A stretch of 64,000 bases of DNA from Vibrio harveyi NBRC 15634 = ATCC 14126 = KCTC 12724 (GTDB taxonomy: Bacteria > Pseudomonadota > Gammaproteobacteria > Enterobacterales > Vibrionaceae): the NCBI RefSeq assembly GCF_001591145.1, contig NZ_BCUF01000021.1:24695-88694 (forward strand). The letters run 5' to 3'. Position 1 is the first letter of the stretch, and each line of letters starts with the position of its first letter. Under the pieces are notes generated by a model. That model saw only the letters and a list, made by a program, of their open reading frames with translations, was not told the origin of the DNA and made no database searches. Made by a program: the position numbers and the translations under genes. Shown here piece by piece: positions 37,707-45,616 of this stretch.

Positions 37707-38293
37707 TTTAAAATCACAACGGTTTGCCAATAAACATCATCCCTCTTGAGCTGATCTTTACTGTCAGAAACTTGTCTAACGATAAGCGCATTGTTCTTTG
37801 CCAACTGCTCTAACTCTTGAACAGAAACAGGATAAGCTTTGCGCCCATCAGTGAACTCTCCATGGCGAAGGCTTATGACCAATCGACCATTGGGCGCAAG
37901 CAGATTAGAGAGCTTACGGAAAGCACGTTCACGATGAGAAGTAGCAAGATGCATCCAAACCGCGCTCACTAACACAAGATCAAAGCGAAGCCCCAAGTTG
38001 GTGGTTTTCTCAAGTGCTGGCAAAGAATCTTCCAACCAAACGACAGAATCATCAGTTTCAGCTTTTCCTAGTTTTAACAGCGACGTTGCAGGTTCCAGCG
38101 CAATAACCTCGCAGCCTTTTTTGGCCATCCATTTAGCATCTCTTCCGGAGCCTGCGCCAACATCCAACACCCGATCACCAACAAGAGGCCAAAAAGCCTG
38201 CCAACTTGTATGCACTTGCTCAAAAGTTGTTGAATCATATTGCTCTGCTAATGAGCCAGCATTCTGATTATAAAAATGAAAAGTCGAAGACAT
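37703..38293 (-). CDS. Class I SAM-dependent methyltransferase
   Basis: This 196-aa protein has the SAM-binding motif I VLDVGAGSGRDAKWMAKKG near 40-58, an acidic residue at the end of strand 2 (EPATS) and motif IV FDLVLVSAVWMHL. It resembles TehB/UbiE-type small-molecule methyltransferases; there is no NPPY/DPPY motif, so it is not a DNA adenine or cytosine-N4 enzyme. It lies directly upstream of the HNH gene, overlapping by 4 bp, so the two are probably cotranscribed. Substrate unknown. Confidence 0.82.
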   Translation of the reverse strand: MSSTFHFYNQNAGSLAEQYDSTTFEQVHTSWQAFWPLVGDRVLDVGAGSGRDAKWMAKKGCEVIALEPATSLLKLGKAETDDSVVWLEDSLPALEKTTNLGLRFDLVLVSAVWMHLATSHRERAFRKLSNLLAPNGRLVISLRHGEFTDGRKAYPVSVQELEQLAKNNALIVRQVSDSKDQLKRDDVYWQTVVILK

Positions 38294-38384
38294 GGTTGGG
38301 CTGCTGTTATTAAACTCATTAAATCATAAGGTTAAACGAAGACAGACGCCATCATGAGTGTTTAAAAATTTAGGTTCAACCGAC

Positions 38385-38415
38385 GAAAAAGCCCCGCGAT
38401 TTTTTGCGGGGCTTC
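38385..38415 (-). terminator. Terminator after the halogenase-like gene
   Basis: AAGCCCCGC (38389-38397) and GCGGGGCTT (38406-38414) form a 9-bp perfect stem. The A-run at 38386-38390 gives a U-tract on the minus strand. It ends the minus-strand wing of the APE cluster. Confidence 0.88.
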
Positions 38416-38437
38416 GGTATTAAAAAGAGTGGGAGGA

Positions 38438-39682
38438 TTACATCACCTCATCTCTCACTAGCTCAGCTAGGGTCGCTAAGCGTTGTTCACTCTGTTTTAC
38501 GTATGGGTTGGCTTCATCCCATGCGTAACCCGCAAGAATCGCGCTGATCATCTGTTTGATACGTGGATTGGGGTTTTGGTAGAAGATAACATCTTGCAAC
38601 ATGCCGTTGTACCAACCTTCCACGTAAGTACGGAAAGTATTGACGCCCACCATTAGGCGATCAGCATAATCAGATTGCCAATCGACCGTTTCACCATTTA
38701 GCTGGCGTTCAATGCAGTCTGCTGCAAATTGTGCTGACTTCATGGCAATAGTCACGCCTGAAGAAAAGACAGGGTCAAGAAACTCACCAGCATTACCAAG
38801 CAACGCGTAGTGTGGTGTCGCTAAGTGTTTTACGTTCGCTGAATAGCCACCCAGCTCACCAGCAGGATTTGGGTACTGAGCTTGGTTAAGGAGCTGCGCA
38901 AGCCCTGGTTCTTCACTTGCTAACTGCTTAAGAGCGACAATCTTATCCTCGGGATAGTTTTCAAAGAACGTCGGTTCGCCAACCACACCAAATGAGCAAG
39001 TACCATTTGAGAACGGGATCAACCAATACCACACATCATGATTTTCAGGATGCACAGAGATCAGGATCTTGTTGCGATCGTATTCAATCCCTTCTGCCGT
39101 AATGTTGTCTTCAATGTGCGTAAAAATTGCTTTTCTTGGTGGCAGGCATGAAGGCTCTTCTAGCGCGAGCAAACGAGGAAGAACGCGACCAAAACCACTA
39201 GCGTCTAGCACGTAATCGGCTTCAATTTGGTAAGCTTGTTTGTCAGCGTCAAGCACATTAAGAATCGACTTGGCACCTTCAAAGTCGATGCTTGTCAGTT
39301 CGTGTTGGTAACGAATTTCAACACCTTGCTCCACTGCACTGTCTGCCAGTACTTTATCGAAGTTACCGCGTTGAACTTGGTAAGTGGTACCCGGTCCTGC
39401 AGTGAATTTGTCGGTGAAATCAAATTGGGTATAAACGCCATTGCGACGAAACGCAGCACCATCTTTGTACTGGAATCCATATTGGTTCACCGCTTCCAAC
39501 ATACCGGCTTGCTCTACCACTTCCATGCAGGCAGGAAGAAGGCTTTCACCGATCGAAAAACGTGGGAACAACGCTTTCTCAATCACAACGACATTAATTC
39601 CGCGCATATTGAGCAATGCGGAAACGGTAGAACCTGACGGCCCTGCACCAACGACGACGACTTGCTTTTGTTCTTTTATCAT
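38438..39682 (-). CDS. Flavin-dependent halogenase-like oxidoreductase of the APE cluster
   Basis: This 414-aa FAD protein has the nucleotide-binding VVVVGAGPSGSTVSALL at about 8-24, the FPRFSIGESLLP segment typical of tryptophan-halogenase-family flavoproteins, and a WYWLIP segment that fits the halogenase WxWxIP motif. A C-terminal GNAGEFLDPVFSSGV loop closes the FAD site. It lies in a minus-strand wing with a methyltransferase and a lipoprotein, divergent from apeC-apeR. Similar genes occur in Vibrio and Xanthomonas aryl polyene clusters; xanthomonadins are brominated. Whether this enzyme halogenates or only oxidises is not known. Confidence 0.83.
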   Translation of the reverse strand: MIKEQKQVVVVGAGPSGSTVSALLNMRGINVVVIEKALFPRFSIGESLLPACMEVVEQAGMLEAVNQYGFQYKDGAAFRRNGVYTQFDFTDKFTAGPGTTYQVQRGNFDKVLADSAVEQGVEIRYQHELTSIDFEGAKSILNVLDADKQAYQIEADYVLDASGFGRVLPRLLALEEPSCLPPRKAIFTHIEDNITAEGIEYDRNKILISVHPENHDVWYWLIPFSNGTCSFGVVGEPTFFENYPEDKIVALKQLASEEPGLAQLLNQAQYPNPAGELGGYSANVKHLATPHYALLGNAGEFLDPVFSSGVTIAMKSAQFAADCIERQLNGETVDWQSDYADRLMVGVNTFRTYVEGWYNGMLQDVIFYQNPNPRIKQMISAILAGYAWDEANPYVKQSEQRLATLAELVRDEVM

Positions 39683-39690
39683 TCTGCTTT

Positions 39691-40758
39691 CTAGTTTGCT
39701 TGTAGTTTTAATAATGTATGACCGAGACCAATGTTGTCGGTTCTTTCTGTCACGACTAAGCCTGCCGCTTCAACAATTTCCAGGAAATCATCGCTGCGGT
39801 AGAAACGACTGTTGCCGTTTGCTAAACAGGTAAAGTAAAGCGAGGTCGCATTCAAGCTATAAGAAGCTCCCGCGTATTTTTGTGCATCCCAGAACAGTTC
39901 TAAGATATACACCGTATCGCCTTCTCGAAGCTGCGCTTTCACTTTCTTAAGAATATTGAGAATTTCGATTGGTGAGAAGCAATCAAGGAATTGACTCATC
40001 CACCAGATATCAGCGTGCTCAGGTAACACTTGAGCTTTATCCAGCATGTTGGCTGGGAATGGAGTGATGCGCTCACTCAGTTGATTTTCCTTGGCATTTG
40101 CCATTGCAACTTCTAGCTGCTGAGGAAGATCAACAATCGTAATATTAACATCTTGATCGTGGTTACAGCACTGCATTGCCCACTTACCAGTATTGCCACC
40201 AATGTCCACAATGTGACTTGGTTTATTAGCAAATACTTCTTTAAGTAATAGTGGGAAAGAGCGATCAGAGTAAAAGTGGTCAAACTTGAACCAGCTTTGT
40301 TTCGCTTGTTCTGGCAATGTTGATAACCCTTGGTAAATGGTTTCCCAATCACCAAGTTCTTTAAGACCTGACGGCTTGCCTTCTTTGATCGCATCCGTTA
40401 GGTGCATCATAGCGGCGTAACAAACATCGGCAGTGAAATCCATGTTTGCTTGCGTCATGCCATCATAAAGTAAGTAAAAGCCTAGGTTAGCCAAGGAATA
40501 GTTAGGTTTTTCCCACAAAACAATGTGCGCACTAATGGCCATATCCAACAATACTTTCACGCCGTATTCAGACACACCCGTTTTTTCTGCAATTTCTACA
40601 GCGTTCATACCCTTTGAGCCTGCACTGTCGAGCGCGGCTAAGATACCAAGTTCTCTTAATGTTCTCGCAGTGTGGAAAACAATAGGGGCAAAAGATAATT
40701 TTTGAGCTTCTGTTTTAGCTTCAAAAGCGTTGAAAGGATCAATATTTTGATTTAACAC
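39691..40758 (-). CDS. Methyltransferase of the APE cluster
   Basis: The longest frame begins at TTG 40776; GTG 40758, with AGG upstream, is used here (355 aa). An N-terminal winged-helix dimerisation domain (about 20-110) precedes an O-methyltransferase-type SAM domain with IVDIGGNTGKWAMQ and a VDLPQ segment ending strand 2. The arrangement is that of plant/bacterial O-methyltransferases (Methyltransf_2). It probably O-methylates the aryl head group, as the APE methyltransferases are thought to do. The stop is 8 bp before the halogenase-like gene. Confidence 0.85.
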   Translation of the reverse strand: MLNQNIDPFNAFEAKTEAQKLSFAPIVFHTARTLRELGILAALDSAGSKGMNAVEIAEKTGVSEYGVKVLLDMAISAHIVLWEKPNYSLANLGFYLLYDGMTQANMDFTADVCYAAMMHLTDAIKEGKPSGLKELGDWETIYQGLSTLPEQAKQSWFKFDHFYSDRSFPLLLKEVFANKPSHIVDIGGNTGKWAMQCCNHDQDVNITIVDLPQQLEVAMANAKENQLSERITPFPANMLDKAQVLPEHADIWWMSQFLDCFSPIEILNILKKVKAQLREGDTVYILELFWDAQKYAGASYSLNATSLYFTCLANGNSRFYRSDDFLEIVEAAGLVVTERTDNIGLGHTLLKLQAN

Positions 40759-40788
40759 GAAAAAACCTAACTTCAATTAATATAATTA

Positions 40789-41184
40789 TTACTGGGACTC
40801 TGCGCCTAAAAGTGCAAGCGCGCGTTGAATATCAACATTTAAGTTGTTCACCCAACGGTTGTAATTACGATGGATTTTGCCATCACTTGCTTTTAGATTT
40901 ACTGAGTTGAGATAAATAATTGAATAATATTTGTTGCTATATGGAATTTTTACTTCCGCAAAGTGACTACGAACGTTGATTTTTGCAATTAATACACCTG
41001 GGCTTGTTTCTTCAATCGTCCAACCGCGATTAGTTGCTGATTGAACAATCGCCGCTTTTACTTGTTTATTTTGAAGATCATAAGCAACTGGAGTATCCTC
41101 CACATTCAATACAGGTTGCACTCGACCACAACCGACAAGAAGCAAAGTTAATAGCACTGATATAAACAGCTTTAAACGTGACAT
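40789..41184 (-). CDS. Small lipoprotein at the head of the APE minus-strand wing
   Basis: This 131-aa protein has a lipobox LLVGC with the modified Cys at residue 19 after a short hydrophobic signal. The remainder (about 110 residues) includes NRWVNNLNVDIQRALALL at the end. An equivalent lipoprotein is found in APE clusters of other bacteria (the position of apeA). Its role is unknown, perhaps in envelope placement of the pigment. It is 75 bp from divergent apeC. Confidence 0.75.
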   Translation of the reverse strand: MSRLKLFISVLLTLLLVGCGRVQPVLNVEDTPVAYDLQNKQVKAAIVQSATNRGWTIEETSPGVLIAKINVRSHFAEVKIPYSNKYYSIIYLNSVNLKASDGKIHRNYNRWVNNLNVDIQRALALLGAESQ

Positions 41185-41259
41185 GATAATTTCCTTTATT
41201 ATGGTTTCTGCTGAAGCTTAAATTGTATCGAGCGGTAAAATAAAGCAATTTAATCAAAT

Positions 41260-41985
41260 ATGCCAAACTCCAAGATCAAAATTTCGTTTAATATCGACGC
41301 TTGGTCAGCTAACTCTCAAGGGCTTAGTCAAGTCGATGAGTGGAAACAATGGACCTCTACCGGTCAGTGGCCAGAAGAAGGCAAACTGAACGTATCTGAT
41401 ATCCCACCTATGATGCGCAGACGTATGAGCCAACTGAGTAAGCTAGCGGTTCAAACGGCGATTGAGTTGCTCAAGCAGCACGATGTTGACTACCTTGTTT
41501 TCTCTAGCCGTCATGGTGAACTTCATCGCAGTGTGGCGTTGGTAGAAGACATCCTCAAGGGTGAAGAAGCTTCGCCAATGGCATTCTCTCAGTCTGTGCA
41601 TAATACCGCAGCGGGGCTTGCGACCATCGCAACTAAACAGCCGATCCCTCTCACCTCTATCGCAGCTGCTGAAAATACCTTCCAAAGCGCGTTAATCGAA
41701 GCGTGGCTATTCCTGTATGACAACCCTGACAAGAAAGTTCTGATTGTCGATTTTGATGAGCCACTCCCAGAGTCATATTCTGAGTTTGAAACGCACGCTT
41801 ACCATGGATATGGTTTAGGTCTGGTGCTTTCTCATGGCGATACTTTTAGCGTTCAAGCAACAACCGAGAAAACAGACGAAGATGCCTTTCCGCAAGGGCT
41901 TGGCTTTATTCAGCACTTTTTATCATCAGCAAACAATTGGACGATTCATTCGCCTCAACAATCATGGGAATGGCGTCGTCAATGA
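41260..41985 (+). CDS. apeC: Chain-length-factor-like ketosynthase ApeC
   Basis: This 241-aa protein resembles the N-terminal half of a beta-ketoacyl synthase but lacks the catalytic Cys: the equivalent region reads FSQSVHNTAAGLA. It is the expected partner of the active ketosynthase ApeO, forming the KS/CLF heterodimer that elongates the polyene. It starts the long plus-strand operon; the ATG of apeD overlaps its stop by 4 bp. Confidence 0.85.
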   Translation: MPNSKIKISFNIDAWSANSQGLSQVDEWKQWTSTGQWPEEGKLNVSDIPPMMRRRMSQLSKLAVQTAIELLKQHDVDYLVFSSRHGELHRSVALVEDILKGEEASPMAFSQSVHNTAAGLATIATKQPIPLTSIAAAENTFQSALIEAWLFLYDNPDKKVLIVDFDEPLPESYSEFETHAYHGYGLGLVLSHGDTFSVQATTEKTDEDAFPQGLGFIQHFLSSANNWTIHSPQQSWEWRRQ

Positions 41986-42746
41986 GAATGTTGAATCAAT
42001 ATTGGCGAGTATTCGCGACAGGATTTTGTTTCTCGGTTTTTGGTTTAGGTGGCTTGGCACTCAGCTTTATCGTCATTCCACTTATTCACCTAACTACATC
42101 GGATATAAAACAGAGAGAATATAAAGTTCAAGGGGCGATTCAATATTCTTTCAACACTTTTTGTAATTTGATGAAGCTTTGCGGCGCAATTGATTACCAA
42201 ATCATTGGTGCCGACATTCTTGAACAAGATAAAAACTGTCTCATAGTTGCGAACCACCCAAGTTTAATTGATTACGTTTTGATCGCATCCCAATTAAAGC
42301 GCTGCGACTGTTTAGTTAAATCCGCAATTTGGGCAAACCCATTTATGAAGCATATTGTTAAGGCTGCAGGTTATATACCCAACGAAGCACCTGATGATTT
42401 ATTAGCAATGTGTGAAGAAAGATTTGACGATGGTAACGTTTTGCTTATTTTTCCTGAAGGCACAAGAACCACTCCAGGTGTAAAATCGAAATTACAAAGA
42501 GGCGCTGCGCAAATAGCGGTTAGAACCGAGCGAGATTTGCGTGTCGTACATATTACGGTCACGCCAAGCTTCCTGACAAAAGAGAAAAAATGGTATCAAG
42601 TTCCAAAGACAAAACCATTTTTCAAGGTTGAAGTTAAGGATAAAGTTGAGATTGAGCCTTTTATAAAGCAAACTACGTCCCCAACGATAGCGGCTCGTCG
42701 CTTACAACAGCATTTGGCTGAAACTATATTTCCAGAAAATTCGTAA
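41982..42746 (+). CDS. apeD: Lysophospholipid/glycerol acyltransferase ApeD
   Basis: The start is ATG 41982, which overlaps the apeC stop (ATGA); the open frame from 41937 is longer but unlikely. The 254-aa product has one N-terminal membrane segment (VFATGFCFSVFGLGGLALSF) and a PlsC-type acyltransferase domain with the NHPSLID (HX4D) catalytic motif and FPEGTRTTPG. It probably helps transfer the aryl polyene onto its glycolipid carrier at the inner membrane. Confidence 0.87.
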   Translation: MRMLNQYWRVFATGFCFSVFGLGGLALSFIVIPLIHLTTSDIKQREYKVQGAIQYSFNTFCNLMKLCGAIDYQIIGADILEQDKNCLIVANHPSLIDYVLIASQLKRCDCLVKSAIWANPFMKHIVKAAGYIPNEAPDDLLAMCEERFDDGNVLLIFPEGTRTTPGVKSKLQRGAAQIAVRTERDLRVVHITVTPSFLTKEKKWYQVPKTKPFFKVEVKDKVEIEPFIKQTTSPTIAARRLQQHLAETIFPENS

Positions 42747-42762
42747 TTATAAGCAGGTCCCA

Positions 42763-43035
42763 GTGGAACAATTACACAACGATATCAAGCAACTTATTAT
42801 TGACGCTCTAAACCTAGAAGATTTAACCGTCGACGATATTGAAACAGAAGCGCCACTTTTTGGTGATGGTCTTGGCTTGGATTCTATCGATGCTCTTGAA
42901 CTTGGATTAGCAATTAAAAAGCAATACAACATTGTCATTGATGCAGACGATTCGAACACTCGTGAGCACTTCGCTTCTGTAGCTAACCTTGCGAAGTACA
43001 TTTCTTCTCAAACCTCTTCTCAAGATAATGAATAG
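42763..43035 (+). CDS. apeE: Acyl carrier protein ApeE
   Basis: This 90-aa carrier protein starts with GTG. Its phosphopantetheine-attachment serine lies in GDGLGLDSIDALEL. Acidic, four-helix ACP composition. It is one of two adjacent ACPs that carry the growing chain of the APE type II synthase. Spacing to apeD is 16 bp and to apeF 15 bp. Confidence 0.9.
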   Translation: MEQLHNDIKQLIIDALNLEDLTVDDIETEAPLFGDGLGLDSIDALELGLAIKKQYNIVIDADDSNTREHFASVANLAKYISSQTSSQDNE

Positions 43036-43050
43036 TTTTTAGGTATATTC

Positions 43051-43308
43051 ATGACAGACGTAAATAAAGATCAAGTATTTGAACAAGTTAAAGATGCGCT
43101 TGTGGAGCTATTCGAAATTGAAGCTGAAGACATTCAGCCAGAAGCCCATCTTTACACCGATCTAGACCTAGACAGCATTGATGCCGTAGACCTTGTTGTA
43201 CACCTACAAAATGTCACTGGCAAAAAGATCAAACCAGCGGAATTCAGCACAGTTCGTACTGTCGATGACGTGGTTAATGCAGTAACTGAACTTCTCAAGG
43301 AAAGTTAA
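43051..43308 (+). CDS. apeF: Acyl carrier protein ApeF
   Basis: This 85-aa ACP has the attachment serine in LYTDLDLDSIDAVDL. It differs from ApeE in sequence, as in other APE clusters where the two ACPs have separate roles in initiation and elongation. Its stop overlaps the start of the next gene by one base (TAATG). Confidence 0.9.
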   Translation: MTDVNKDQVFEQVKDALVELFEIEAEDIQPEAHLYTDLDLDSIDAVDLVVHLQNVTGKKIKPAEFSTVRTVDDVVNAVTELLKES

Positions 43309-43868
43309 TGCGCCAATTGCTGACGGTTTTGTCTGCAATTGTATTATTTGCCTACCCCTTCGCGGTTTACTTCGGTATCGACCGATTTGGTTTAAATCTG
43401 GTTGGTGGCTTATTGGTTGCAGCGTTGCTTTTGCGGTTACTCGCTGCAAACAAAACACCACTCAAAGAGTTTAAGTTCCTTGCGATCACCACGGGCGTTG
43501 TGGGTATTGTCTTAGTCACCTTAGGTGTTGTTTTTAAGCAGCACGGGTGGCTAAAGTTCTACCCTGTTGTCGTCAACCTTTGCATGCTTGGCGTGTTCTC
43601 ACTGAGCTTGAAGCAACCGCAAACCATCATCGAGAGACTGGCTCGCCTTCAAGAGCCTGAACTTCCTCAAAGTGGCGTGATCTACACACGAAAAGTTACG
43701 ATCGTGTGGTGTGGATTCTTTATCTTGAATGCATCGGTAGCACTGTATACCTGTTTTCAACCTATCGAAATCTGGACGCTGTACAACGGCTTAATCAGTT
43801 ATTTACTCGCTGGTAGCTTGTTCGCTGGTGAATGGATAGTGCGTCAATTTGTACGAAAGGAACATTAA
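43308..43868 (+). CDS. apeG: APE cluster membrane protein (ApeG)
   Basis: This 186-aa protein has about five membrane segments (roughly 2-20, 25-42, 55-70, 75-95, then 130-175). The equivalent gene sits between the second ACP and the AMP-ligase in APE clusters of E. coli and other bacteria. Its exact role is unknown; it may act in export or maturation of the lipid-linked pigment. It overlaps the apeF stop by one base. Confidence 0.8.
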   Translation: MRQLLTVLSAIVLFAYPFAVYFGIDRFGLNLVGGLLVAALLLRLLAANKTPLKEFKFLAITTGVVGIVLVTLGVVFKQHGWLKFYPVVVNLCMLGVFSLSLKQPQTIIERLARLQEPELPQSGVIYTRKVTIVWCGFFILNASVALYTCFQPIEIWTLYNGLISYLLAGSLFAGEWIVRQFVRKEH

Positions 43869-43873
43869 ATCGT

Positions 43874-45244
43874 ATGAACACAAGTTCGTTAAACTTCTCC
43901 TCTATTGCGACCTTAATGACAACCAATAGAGAGGCACAATCCACGATTGCGTATGACAGAAACCAAACCATGACGTGGGAGTCTTTTCAGCATAACGTCG
44001 CCAGTTTGCGAGCAACGTTAGAAGCGCTTGATGCCCAACGAATCGCGCTCTGTTTTGGCAACAGCTACCTTTTTGCGCTCAGTTTCTTTGCTTGTTGTCA
44101 TGCTGGAAAATCCATCGTCCTTCCCGGCAATTACCAACCTGAAGCTTTAAAAGAGCTCGACGAGCACTTCGATCTTGTATTGCACGACACTGAAGTGATG
44201 ATTCCGACAGGGCTCTCAGCTTTGCACGTGAATACAAGTTTCGATTCTCTCATTTGTGAATGGCAAGCCTTGCCACTTGCGAATATCAACGTCACGCTGT
44301 TTACCTCAGGTTCAAGCGGTAAACCAAAAGCGATCAGAAAAACACTCAAACAACTGGATGTGGAAGTCGCCATTCTTGACGGCTTATGGGGAGACAAACT
44401 GGAAGGTTCTCATATCGAGAGCACGGTATCTCACCAACATATCTACGGGTTGCTATTCCGCGTTCTCTGGCCATTGTGCTCTGGGCGCCCTTTTGCCGCT
44501 CATAACTTAGAATTTCCAGAGCAGATTGTGCATTTTGCCTCTACTGAGACAACATTGATCAGTAGCCCTGCATTACTTAAACGCCTGACAGAAGAGCATC
44601 AACCATCGGCGTTACGCTGCGTTTTTTCTTCTGGAGGTCCTTTAGCTAATGATGCTGCCAATCACAGCCAGCAATTGTTTGGTGATTACCCATTAGAGGT
44701 CTTCGGAAGTACCGAAACGGGTGGTATCGCTTATCGACAGCAACTATCTGCTACCCAACCTTGGACTCTTTTCCCCGGTGTTGAAGCCGCTCTAAATCAT
44801 GAAAACTGTTTAAAGCTTCGCTCCCCCCACATTGATGAAAACTCGTGGTATCAAACTGCAGATGAATGCTATTTCCATGATAGTATTTCCTTCGAACTAC
44901 GCGGTCGCACCGACAGAATCGTCAAAGTTGAAGAAAAGCGCGTTTCGTTGGTCGAAGTCGAGAAGCGTTTAGAGCAATTGCCGTGGGTAAAAGAAAGTGC
45001 CGTCATCCCGATGGAAGATGCCGGTCGGCTGTCTCTATTTGCAGTGATAGTCTTGACCAACGAAGGCGATCAAACACTGCAAGAACTCGGGAAAGGTAAG
45101 TTCTGGTTAGCGCTAAGAAAAGCCTTGCGTAGCTGGTTAGAGCCGATTGCTATTCCAAGAAAATTCCGCGTTTTAGACGAGATTCCGCTCAATAGCCAAG
45201 GCAAGCGCCAGATCGCTGAAATAGAAAAACTGTTCCAAGAATAA
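43874..45244 (+). CDS. apeH: Aryl-ACP/CoA ligase ApeH
   Basis: The start is ATG 43874, just after the apeG stop; the frame open from 43832 overlaps apeG. The 456-aa ANL-family enzyme has TLFTSGSSGKPKAIRK, an EVFGSTETGGIAYR segment, and a C-terminal lysine in NSQGKRQ. It activates the aryl acid starter (4-coumarate or 4-hydroxybenzoate type) for loading onto an ACP. The adjacent ammonia lyase would supply the acid from tyrosine. Confidence 0.86.
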   Translation: MNTSSLNFSSIATLMTTNREAQSTIAYDRNQTMTWESFQHNVASLRATLEALDAQRIALCFGNSYLFALSFFACCHAGKSIVLPGNYQPEALKELDEHFDLVLHDTEVMIPTGLSALHVNTSFDSLICEWQALPLANINVTLFTSGSSGKPKAIRKTLKQLDVEVAILDGLWGDKLEGSHIESTVSHQHIYGLLFRVLWPLCSGRPFAAHNLEFPEQIVHFASTETTLISSPALLKRLTEEHQPSALRCVFSSGGPLANDAANHSQQLFGDYPLEVFGSTETGGIAYRQQLSATQPWTLFPGVEAALNHENCLKLRSPHIDENSWYQTADECYFHDSISFELRGRTDRIVKVEEKRVSLVEVEKRLEQLPWVKESAVIPMEDAGRLSLFAVIVLTNEGDQTLQELGKGKFWLALRKALRSWLEPIAIPRKFRVLDEIPLNSQGKRQIAEIEKLFQE

Positions 45245-45255
45245 AAGAACTCATC

Positions 45256-45615
45256 ATGGACAAAAGAAAACCAACGCTCAAACAGGTTGATATCGACAAT
45301 CACATCGCGACGATTGAAATGCGTGTCGATGCCGACATCTTGGATTTCCAAGGTCACTTTACCCATTTCCCATTGTTGCCAGGCGTAACACAAATCGATT
45401 GGGCGCTGTTTTATGCGGTCGAATACTTGAACACACCAACACTGTTCAAAGGCATGGAAGTCATCAAATTCCAAGAACCTATCCTACCGGACATGTGCGT
45501 TAGCCTCACGCTTTCCTGGGATGCAGAGCGTGAAAAACTGGCATTTAAGTATACGTCGATCTCGGGCGAACAAACCGTAGTTCATTCTTCAGGCAAAATG
45601 AAGCTAGGGAATTAA
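45256..45615 (+). CDS. apeI: 3-hydroxyacyl-ACP dehydratase ApeI
   Basis: This 119-aa hotdog-fold protein has the dehydratase segment DFQGHFTHFPLLPGVTQIDW with its catalytic His. It removes water from the 3-hydroxyacyl intermediate of each elongation cycle. In APE systems ApeI and ApeP form the dehydratase pair. It sits between apeH (11 bp) and apeJ (1 bp). Confidence 0.85.
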   Translation: MDKRKPTLKQVDIDNHIATIEMRVDADILDFQGHFTHFPLLPGVTQIDWALFYAVEYLNTPTLFKGMEVIKFQEPILPDMCVSLTLSWDAEREKLAFKYTSISGEQTVVHSSGKMKLGN

Positions 45616-45616
45616 C

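Noticed and set aside
37703..38293. Restriction-modification pair with the HNH gene
   Set aside because: The methyltransferase lacks DNA methyltransferase catalytic motifs (NPPY/DPPY or PC) and looks like a small-molecule enzyme. The genes are coupled, but a classical R-M system is not supported.
39227..39637. 136-aa plus-strand ORF within the halogenase-like gene
   Set aside because: Antisense shadow with no recognisable domain or ribosome-binding site.
41260..41985. apeC as a broken ketosynthase pseudogene
   Set aside because: The missing Cys and short length are normal for the chain-length-factor-like ApeC partner, and the gene is intact and coupled to apeD.
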